Shown: positions 58,432 to 64,000 of the stretch, piece after piece
How the letters are laid out: each line of letters begins with the position of its first letter
How positions within the stretch are numbered: position 1 is the first letter of the stretch
Assembly (NCBI RefSeq): GCF_003331055.1
Contig: NZ_PUQD01000019.1
Location: 1 to 64,000 of the forward strand
DNA: 64,000 nucleotides
DNA from: Pseudomonas sp. AFG_SD02_1510_Pfu_092
Lineage (GTDB): Bacteria; Pseudomonadota; Gammaproteobacteria; Pseudomonadales; Pseudomonadaceae
Reading direction: 5' to 3'
Made by a program: the position numbers and the translations under genes
The notes under the pieces: model-generated
Told to the model about the DNA's origin: nothing
What the model saw: only the letters and a program-made list of their open reading frames with translations
Database searches by the model: none

Positions 58432-59397
58432 ATGACACGTACTCAACCTTCCGCTTCGCCAACCCCGTCGCGCGCCTGGCGCGCCATCGCCGCGCTGACG
58501 CTCAGCCTGGTGCTGGCCCCGGTGGCCATGGCCGATGAGCCAACCGCCAATACTGCCACCCCGGCTGCCGCTGCTGCCCCAGCAGCCCCGGCTTCCGCTG
58601 CACCGGCACCTGCCGCTGGCACTGTTGCCCCGGCGGATGCCCCGGCCGCGGTAGACCCGAGCGTCGAAGCCCTGGTTGAAGATACCTCGCTGGGCATGGC
58701 CCACGACCTGTCCCCATGGGGCATGTACAAGAACGCCGATGTGGTGGTGAAGGCGGTCATGATCGGCCTGGCCATTGCCTCCATCATCACCTGGACCATC
58801 TGGATTGCCAAAGGCTTCGAGCTGATGGGCGCCAAGCGTCGCCTGCGCGGTGAAATCGCCCTGCTGAAGAAGTCCGCCAGCCTCAAGGAGGCCAGCGAGG
58901 TTTCCAACAAGGAAGGCACCCTGGCGCACACCCTGGTCCACGACGCGCTGGAAGAAATGCGCCTGTCGGCCAACGCCCGCGAAAAAGAAGGCATCAAGGA
59001 GCGTGTCAGCTTCCGCCTGGAGCGCCTGGTACACGCCAGCGGCCGCACCATGAGCAGCGGCACCGGGGTACTCGCTACCATCGGCTCCACCGCACCGTTC
59101 GTCGGCCTGTTCGGTACCGTATGGGGCATCATGAACAGCTTCATCGGCATCGCCAAGACCCAGACCACCAACCTGGCCGTGGTTGCCCCGGGTATCGCCG
59201 AAGCCCTGCTGGCCACCGCCCTGGGCCTGGTCGCCGCGATCCCGGCCGTGGTCATCTACAACGTCTTCGCCCGCTCCATCGCCGGCTACAAGGCCCAGGT
59301 GTCCGACGCCTCCGCGCAGGTGCTGCTGCTGGTCAGCCGTGACCTCGACCACCAGGGCAGCGATCGCGTTGCCCCGCACATGGTGAAAGTGGGGTAA
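58432..59397 (+). CDS. exbB: TonB-system proton channel subunit ExbB
   Basis: A 321-residue inner-membrane protein. It has an N-terminal signal-like segment (about 16-30) and an Ala/Pro-rich periplasmic extension (about 32-80), the long form seen in P. putida. Three ExbB spans follow (near 105, 220 and 265), with GTGVLATIGSTAPFVGLFGTVWGIM as core (key STAPFVGLFGTVWGI). ExbB and ExbD use the proton gradient to energise TonB. ATG at 58432. It leads exbB-exbD-tonB with tight spacing. Confidence 0.95.
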   Translation: MTRTQPSASPTPSRAWRAIAALTLSLVLAPVAMADEPTANTATPAAAAAPAAPASAAPAPAAGTVAPADAPAAVDPSVEALVEDTSLGMAHDLSPWGMYKNADVVVKAVMIGLAIASIITWTIWIAKGFELMGAKRRLRGEIALLKKSASLKEASEVSNKEGTLAHTLVHDALEEMRLSANAREKEGIKERVSFRLERLVHASGRTMSSGTGVLATIGSTAPFVGLFGTVWGIMNSFIGIAKTQTTNLAVVAPGIAEALLATALGLVAAIPAVVIYNVFARSIAGYKAQVSDASAQVLLLVSRDLDHQGSDRVAPHMVKVG

Positions 59398-59400
59398 GCC

Positions 59401-59829
59401 ATGGGCCTGCATCTCAACGAAGGTGGCGACGACCTCGCCGAAAACCACGAAATCAACGTTACGCCGTTCATCGACGTGATGCTGGTGCTGCTGATCATCT
59501 TCATGGTCGCAGCCCCTTTGGCCACGGTGGACATCAAGGTCGACCTGCCGGCCTCGACCGCCAAGCCGGCACCAAGGCCCGAGAAACCGGTGTTCGTCAG
59601 CGTCAAGGCCGACCAGAAGCTGTACGTCGGCGACGATCAGGTCCCTGCCCCCGACCAGCTTGGCCGCATGCTCGACGCCAAGACCAAGGGCGACAAGGAA
59701 ACCACCATCTTCTTCCAGGCTGACAAAGGCGTGGATTACGGTGACCTGATGGAAGTGATGAACAACATGCGCGCGGCCGGTTACCTGAAAGTCGGTCTGG
59801 TGGGTCTCGAGACGGCAGCCAAGAAATGA
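59401..59829 (+). CDS. exbD: TonB-system protein ExbD
   Basis: A 142-residue inner-membrane protein with one N-terminal span (about 20-42): INVTPFIDVMLVLLIIFMV, in which the Asp of PFIDVML is the essential proton carrier. The rest is periplasmic. It starts three bases after exbB and its end overlaps tonB by four bases. Confidence 0.96.
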   Translation: MGLHLNEGGDDLAENHEINVTPFIDVMLVLLIIFMVAAPLATVDIKVDLPASTAKPAPRPEKPVFVSVKADQKLYVGDDQVPAPDQLGRMLDAKTKGDKETTIFFQADKGVDYGDLMEVMNNMRAAGYLKVGLVGLETAAKK

Positions 59830-60557
59830 CGAAAACGCGCTCTAACATGGCGCGCTACGCTGGCAGCCTGGCGCTCGTGCTGGGTGTGCACGTGGTCGCC
59901 GTGCTGCTGACGCTGAACTGGTCGGTGCCGCAGGCCATCGAGCTGCCCCCGGCAGCCATGATGGTCGAGCTGGCGCCATTGCCGGAGCCTGCGCCACCAC
60001 CCCCTCCGAAGGCGGCCCCGCAGCCACCGGCACCGGTCGAGGAACCACCGCTGCCGAAGCTGGTCGAGGCGCCCAAGCCAAAGATCGCCATCGCCAAGCC
60101 GCCCAAGCCGAAGGCCAAGCCACAGCCGCCCAAGCCTGAGAAAAAGCCTGAGCCGCCGAAGGAAGCACCGCCGACCGAACAGACGGTAGACGCCCCGCCC
60201 AGCAACACGCCACCGCAGAAGTCGGCGGCACCGGCGCCGAGCATTGCGTCCAACAGCAAGGCCCTGCCGACCTGGCAGAGTGACCTGCTGCGCCACCTGG
60301 CCAAGTACAAGCGTTACCCGGAAGACGCGCGCCGTCGCGGCCTGCAGGGCATCAACCGCCTGCGCTTCGTGGTCGACGCCGAGGGCAAGGTGGTGTCGTA
60401 CTCGATGGCCGGCGGCTCGGGCAGTGCCGCGCTGGACCGGGCGACCCTGGAAATGATCCGTCGGGCCGGCACGGTACCCAAGCCGCCACCTGAGTTGCTG
60501 AACAACGGCACGATCGAAGTCGTGGCCCCGTTCGTCTACTCGCTGGACCGCCGCTGA
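59826..60557 (+). CDS. tonB: TonB energy-transducing protein
   Basis: A 243-residue protein with a single N-terminal span (about 9-32), a long Pro/Lys/Glu-rich periplasmic rod (about 50-130), and a C-terminal TonB domain (about 155-243) with YPEDARRRGLQGINRLRFVVD (key RRGLQGINRLRF). It opens outer-membrane receptors for siderophores and other large nutrients. Overlap with exbD (ATGA) shows coupling. The span lacks the classical SHxS at its start but has LGVHVV, where the His is kept. Confidence 0.93.
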   Translation: MTKTRSNMARYAGSLALVLGVHVVAVLLTLNWSVPQAIELPPAAMMVELAPLPEPAPPPPPKAAPQPPAPVEEPPLPKLVEAPKPKIAIAKPPKPKAKPQPPKPEKKPEPPKEAPPTEQTVDAPPSNTPPQKSAAPAPSIASNSKALPTWQSDLLRHLAKYKRYPEDARRRGLQGINRLRFVVDAEGKVVSYSMAGGSGSAALDRATLEMIRRAGTVPKPPPELLNNGTIEVVAPFVYSLDRR

Positions 60558-60590
60558 GACTTTTGTTTCTGTCACAAATCGGCAAGTCTG

Positions 60591-60605
60591 ATAACGTGCG
60601 TCTAT
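60591..60605. promoter_or_regulatory. OxyR-like half-site upstream of oxyR
   Basis: ATAA-N7-CTAT, seven of eight bases of the OxyR half-operator ATAG-N7-CTAT, 47 bases before the oxyR start. The second half expected seven bases later is not conserved. Autoregulation is known for OxyR, so this is a plausible weak site. Confidence 0.3.
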
Positions 60606-60651
60606 CGATTGCAGCCGCTATGCTGGGCTCGCAACTTCATGGACGCACGTT

Positions 60652-61578
60652 ATGACCCTCACAGAATTACGCTACATCGTCACACTCGCCCAGGAACAGC
60701 ATTTCGGCCATGCCGCCGAACGCTGTCATGTGAGCCAGCCGACCCTGTCGGTCGGTGTGAAGAAGCTCGAGGACGAGCTTGGCGTGTTGATTTTCGAGCG
60801 CAGCAAGAGCGCGGTGCGCCTGACCCCGGTCGGCGAGAGCATCGTTGCCCAGGCGCAGAAGGTACTGGAGCAGGCCCAGGGCATTCGCGAGCTGGCCCAG
60901 GCTGGCAAGAACCAGCTGACCGCCCCGCTGAAGGTCGGTGCCATCTATACCGTCGGCCCCTACCTGTTCCCGCACCTGATCCCGCAGCTGCACCGCGTGG
61001 CGCCGCAGATGCCGCTGTACATCGAAGAGAACTTCACCCACGTGCTGCGCGAAAAGCTGCGCAACGGCGAACTGGACGCAGTGATCATCGCCCTGCCGTT
61101 CAACGAAGCCGATGTGCTGACCTTGCCGCTGTACGATGAACCGTTCTGCGCCCTGATGCCGGCCGACCACCCGTGGACAGCGAAAAAGACCATCGACACC
61201 GCCATGCTCAACGACAAGAGCCTGTTGCTGCTCGGTGAAGGGCACTGCTTCCGCGACCAGGTACTGGAAGCCTGCCCCACCCTGAACAAGGGCGGTGAAG
61301 GTTCCCGGCACACCACGGTCGAGTCCAGCTCGCTGGAAACCATCCGGCACATGGTCGCCTCGGGCCTTGGCGTATCGATCCTGCCGCTGTCGGCGGTGCA
61401 CAGCCACCACTACGCCCCCGGCGTCATCGAAGTCCGCCCGCTGACCGCACCGGCACCTTTCCGCACCGTTGCCATCGCCTGGCGTGCCAGCTTCCCGCGG
61501 CCGAAGGCCATCGAGATCCTCGCCGACTCGATCCGCCTCTGCTCGGTCGCCAAAGCCCCTGTGGAACAACCGGCCTGA
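60652..61578 (+). CDS. oxyR: Hydrogen peroxide-sensing regulator OxyR
   Basis: A 308-residue LysR-family redox regulator. The helix-turn-helix is at about 18-42 (FGHAAERCHVSQPTLSVGVKKLE). The redox pair Cys199 and Cys208 (GHCFRDQVLEACP) sits exactly at the E. coli OxyR positions, so peroxide sensing by a disulphide is expected. It activates catalase and peroxiredoxin genes. recG starts three bases after its stop codon, forming an oxyR-recG operon. Confidence 0.96.
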   Translation: MTLTELRYIVTLAQEQHFGHAAERCHVSQPTLSVGVKKLEDELGVLIFERSKSAVRLTPVGESIVAQAQKVLEQAQGIRELAQAGKNQLTAPLKVGAIYTVGPYLFPHLIPQLHRVAPQMPLYIEENFTHVLREKLRNGELDAVIIALPFNEADVLTLPLYDEPFCALMPADHPWTAKKTIDTAMLNDKSLLLLGEGHCFRDQVLEACPTLNKGGEGSRHTTVESSSLETIRHMVASGLGVSILPLSAVHSHHYAPGVIEVRPLTAPAPFRTVAIAWRASFPRPKAIEILADSIRLCSVAKAPVEQPA

Positions 61579-61581
61579 GTC

Positions 61582-63660
61582 ATGACTGAGCTGTCGAAGG
61601 TCCCGGTCACGGTACTCAAGGGTGTTGGCGAGGCCATGGCGGAAAAACTCGCCAAGGTCGGCCTGGAAAACCTGCAGGATGTGTTGTTCCACCTGCCCCT
61701 GCGCTATCAGGACCGCACCCGCGTGGTGCCCATCGGCCAGCTGCGCCCGGGCCAGGATGCGGTGATCGAGGGCGTGGTCAGCGGCGCCGACGTGACCATG
61801 GGCAAGCGCCGCAGCCTGGTGGTGCGCCTGGGCGACGGCAGTGGCGTGCTGAGCCTGCGCTTCTACCACTTCAGCAACGCGCAGAAGGAAGGCCTCAAGC
61901 GTGGCACCCACCTGCGCTGCTATGGCGAAGCCCGCCCCGGCGCCTCGGGCCTGGAAATCTACCACCCGGAATACCGCGCGCTGAACGGCGACGAGCCGCC
62001 ACCGCCGGTCGAGCAGACCCTGACGCCGATCTACCCGTCCACCGAAGGCCTCACCCAGCAGCGCCTGCGCCAGCTGTGCCAGCAGAGCCTGGGCCTGCTC
62101 GGCCCGCGCAGCCTGCCCGACTGGCTGCCCGACGAACTGGCCCGCGACTACCGGCTGGCGCCACTGGACGATGCCATCCGCTACTTGCACAACCCGCCAG
62201 CCGATGCCGACCTCGACGAGCTTGCCGAAGGCCAGCACTGGGCCCAGCACCGCCTGGCCTTCGAAGAACTGCTGACCCACCAGCTGTCGCAGCAGCGCCT
62301 ACGCGAAAGCCTGCGCAGCCTGCGTGCACCGGTGCTGCCCAAGGCCACCCGCCTGCCGGCGCAATACCTGGCCAACCTGGGCTTCCAGCCAACCGGCGCG
62401 CAACAGCGGGTAGCCAACGAAATTGCCTACGACCTGAGCCAGCACGAGCCGATGATGCGCCTGGTGCAAGGTGATGTAGGTGCCGGCAAGACCGTGGTCG
62501 CCGCACTGGCCGCGCTGCAGGCGCTGGAAGCCGGCTACCAGGTGGCGTTGATGGCGCCCACCGAGATCCTTGCCGAACAGCACTACATCACCTTCAAGCG
62601 CTGGCTGGAGCCGCTGGGCATCGAAGTGGCCTGGCTGGCCGGCAAGCTCAAGGGCAAGGCCCGGGCTGCGTCGCTGGAACAGATCGCCAACGGTGCACCG
62701 ATGGTGGTCGGCACCCATGCGCTGTTCCAGGAAGAGGTGAAGTTCAAGCACCTGGCCCTGGCGATCATCGATGAACAACACCGTTTTGGCGTGCAGCAGC
62801 GCCTGGCCCTGCGCAAGAAGGGGGTGGCCGGCGAATTGTGCCCGCACCAGTTGATCATGACCGCCACACCGATTCCGCGCACCCTGGCCATGAGCGCCTA
62901 TGCCGACCTGGACACCTCGGTGCTCGACGAACTGCCGCCCGGCCGTACCCCGGTGAACACCGTGCTGGTGGCCGACAGCCGTCGTTTCGAAGTGGTCGAG
63001 CGCGTGCGCGCCGCCTGCGCCGAAGGGCGTCAGGCCTATTGGGTGTGCACCTTGATCGAAGAATCCGAAGAGCTCACCTGCCAGGCTGCCGAAAGCACCT
63101 ATGAAGAGCTGGGCAGCGCCCTGGGCGAATTGCGGGTGGGGCTGATCCACGGGCGCATGAAACCAGCGGAAAAGGCCGAGATCATGGCCGAGTTCAAGGC
63201 TGGCAACCTGCAACTGCTGGTGGCTACCACGGTCATCGAGGTAGGCGTGGACGTGCCCAACGCCAGCCTGATGATCATCGAGAACCCCGAGCGCCTGGGC
63301 CTGGCCCAGTTGCACCAGCTGCGCGGCCGGGTTGGCCGGGGCAGCGCCGTCAGCCATTGCGTGCTGTTGTACCACCCGCCGCTGTCGCAGATCGGCCGCG
63401 AGCGACTGGGGATCATGCGCGAAACCAACGACGGCTTCGTCATCGCCGAAAAGGACCTGGAGCTGCGTGGCCCAGGCGAGATGCTCGGCACCCGCCAGAC
63501 CGGCCTGTTGCAGTTCAAGGTGGCCGACCTGATGCGCGATGCCGACCTGCTCCCCGCCGTGCGCGACGCCGCTCAGGCGCTGATCGCGCGCTGGCCGGAG
63601 CATGTCAGCCCGTTGCTCGACCGTTGGTTGCGGCATGGGCAGCAATATGGCCAAGTGTGA
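61582..63660 (+). CDS. recG: ATP-dependent DNA helicase RecG
   Basis: A 692-residue branch-migration helicase for stalled replication forks. The N-terminal wedge domain (about 1-185) includes FHLPLRYQDRTRVVPIGQL. The motor domains carry GDVGAGKT (Walker A, near 296-303), IIDEQHRFGVQQR (DEQH box, near 396) and the RecG motif TTVIEVGVDVPNASLMIIENPERLGLAQLHQLRGRVGRG (key HQLRGRVGRG, near 580). Length is normal. Overlapping spacing with oxyR implies co-transcription. Confidence 0.97.
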   Translation: MTELSKVPVTVLKGVGEAMAEKLAKVGLENLQDVLFHLPLRYQDRTRVVPIGQLRPGQDAVIEGVVSGADVTMGKRRSLVVRLGDGSGVLSLRFYHFSNAQKEGLKRGTHLRCYGEARPGASGLEIYHPEYRALNGDEPPPPVEQTLTPIYPSTEGLTQQRLRQLCQQSLGLLGPRSLPDWLPDELARDYRLAPLDDAIRYLHNPPADADLDELAEGQHWAQHRLAFEELLTHQLSQQRLRESLRSLRAPVLPKATRLPAQYLANLGFQPTGAQQRVANEIAYDLSQHEPMMRLVQGDVGAGKTVVAALAALQALEAGYQVALMAPTEILAEQHYITFKRWLEPLGIEVAWLAGKLKGKARAASLEQIANGAPMVVGTHALFQEEVKFKHLALAIIDEQHRFGVQQRLALRKKGVAGELCPHQLIMTATPIPRTLAMSAYADLDTSVLDELPPGRTPVNTVLVADSRRFEVVERVRAACAEGRQAYWVCTLIEESEELTCQAAESTYEELGSALGELRVGLIHGRMKPAEKAEIMAEFKAGNLQLLVATTVIEVGVDVPNASLMIIENPERLGLAQLHQLRGRVGRGSAVSHCVLLYHPPLSQIGRERLGIMRETNDGFVIAEKDLELRGPGEMLGTRQTGLLQFKVADLMRDADLLPAVRDAAQALIARWPEHVSPLLDRWLRHGQQYGQV

Positions 63661-63711
63661 CGACGATCCCATAATGGATCCAGATTTGCCCTAAGGCTGG
63701 TTATACTTCGC

Positions 63712-63717
63712 GTTTAA
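63712..63717 (+). promoter_or_regulatory. -10 element before the deacylase-like gene
   Basis: TATACT, five of six bases of the -10 consensus, 21 bases before the ATG. No matching -35 is convincing. Confidence 0.35.
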
Positions 63718-63737
63718 ACGAACAGTGGATACGGACC

Positions 63738-64000
63738 ATGACTGAAGTTGCCCTGGACAACGCAACCCCACACGCGCCTTCGGTCATCCGGCTGCTGCTC
63801 GACAAACTCGGCGTGGCCTACCGTGAGGTGGTCGAACATCCGCAGCTGCCGGCAGCCGCGCGGGTACAGGCGGTGTTGCTCGACGATGAAGTCGGCGCGC
63901 TGATGGTGCTGTTCCCGCAGAGCCAGCTGCTGGACCTCAACCGCCTGGCCGAACTGACCGGGCGCCAGCTCACCGCAGTGTCGGTGCCGCGCCTGAAGCA
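63738..64000 (+). CDS. YbaK-like aminoacyl-tRNA deacylase domain protein (cut by window end)
   Basis: Only the first 87 residues are inside the window. They read as the start of a YbaK/ProX-type aminoacyl-tRNA editing domain: SVIRLLLDKLGVAYREVVEHP, then ALMVLFPQSQLLDLNRLAELTGRQL. In Pseudomonas the protein at this site, as I remember, continues into a C-terminal HDOD domain, which cannot be checked here. The ATG at 63738 follows a short gap after recG. The frame stays open to the window edge. Confidence 0.75.
   Translation, partial: MTEVALDNATPHAPSVIRLLLDKLGVAYREVVEHPQLPAAARVQAVLLDDEVGALMVLFPQSQLLDLNRLAELTGRQLTAVSVPRLK

Overview
The window is chromosomal DNA of a gammaproteobacterium of the Pseudomonas putida group. 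The evidence is the high GC content, the dense coding, the many 30-35 bp REP palindromes ending in GCTCCCACA, and a gene order (amaAB-hglS, rep-xpt, dadRAX, rpmGB, radC/coaBC-dut-algC-argB, pyrE/crc, rph/yicC-gmk, spuI, rpoZ-spoT-ridA, exbBD-tonB, oxyR-recG) that I recognise from P. putida chromosomes. About 56 protein genes are supported. I saw no tRNA, rRNA, CRISPR array, prophage, insertion sequence or transposase. The first ~100 bases are a C-tract/G-tract inverted homopolymer, which looks like a contig edge.

Layout. 0.1-2 kb: an esterase/haloperoxidase, a shortened membrane protein and an isochorismatase-type hydrolase. 2.4-3.8 kb: an MscS channel fused to a cyclic-nucleotide-binding domain. 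3.9-9.4 kb: the D-lysine/pipecolate route (amaA, amaB, a LysR regulator, hglS). 9.5-16 kb: a chemoreceptor, a LysR/MATE divergent pair and a GGDEF-EAL protein. 16-21.5 kb: Rep helicase, Xpt, an acetyl-CoA hydrolase/transferase family protein and cytochrome c5. 21.6-25.8 kb: puuR and the D/L-alanine locus (dadX, dadA, Lrp-type regulator). 26-34.3 kb: a PuuB-like oxidase, a DUF1127/MocR divergent pair, a phospholipase D-like lipoprotein, an MFS pump, the KauB/PuuC aldehyde dehydrogenase and a cupin. 34.5-48.3 kb: mostly housekeeping genes (L33, L28, RadC, CoaBC, Dut, AlgC, ArgB, PyrE, Crc, RNase PH, YicC, Gmk), interrupted by a peptide-binding protein and a three-lipoprotein operon (CsgG-like, DUF4810, DUF799). 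48.5-53.4 kb: an APC permease, PuuD-like and PuuA/SpuI-like genes and a LysR regulator. 53.6-64 kb: rpoZ, spoT, ridA, a lipoprotein, an epimerase-like gene, exbB-exbD-tonB, oxyR, recG and the start of an aminoacyl-tRNA deacylase-like gene.

How the genes work together. Two amine/amino-acid catabolic themes recur. The ama/hgl genes carry pipecolate and aminoadipate towards 2-hydroxyglutarate. The gamma-glutamyl-putrescine route is present but scattered over about 30 kb (PuuR, PuuB, PuuC/KauB, PuuD, PuuA/SpuI and a nearby permease). The most distinctive unexplained elements are the CsgG/DUF4810/DUF799 lipoprotein trio, an array of ATACAG boxes between a MocR regulator and a DUF1127 gene, a 17-bp palindrome between a LysR regulator and a MATE pump, and a REP array that has undergone an exact 50-bp tandem duplication.
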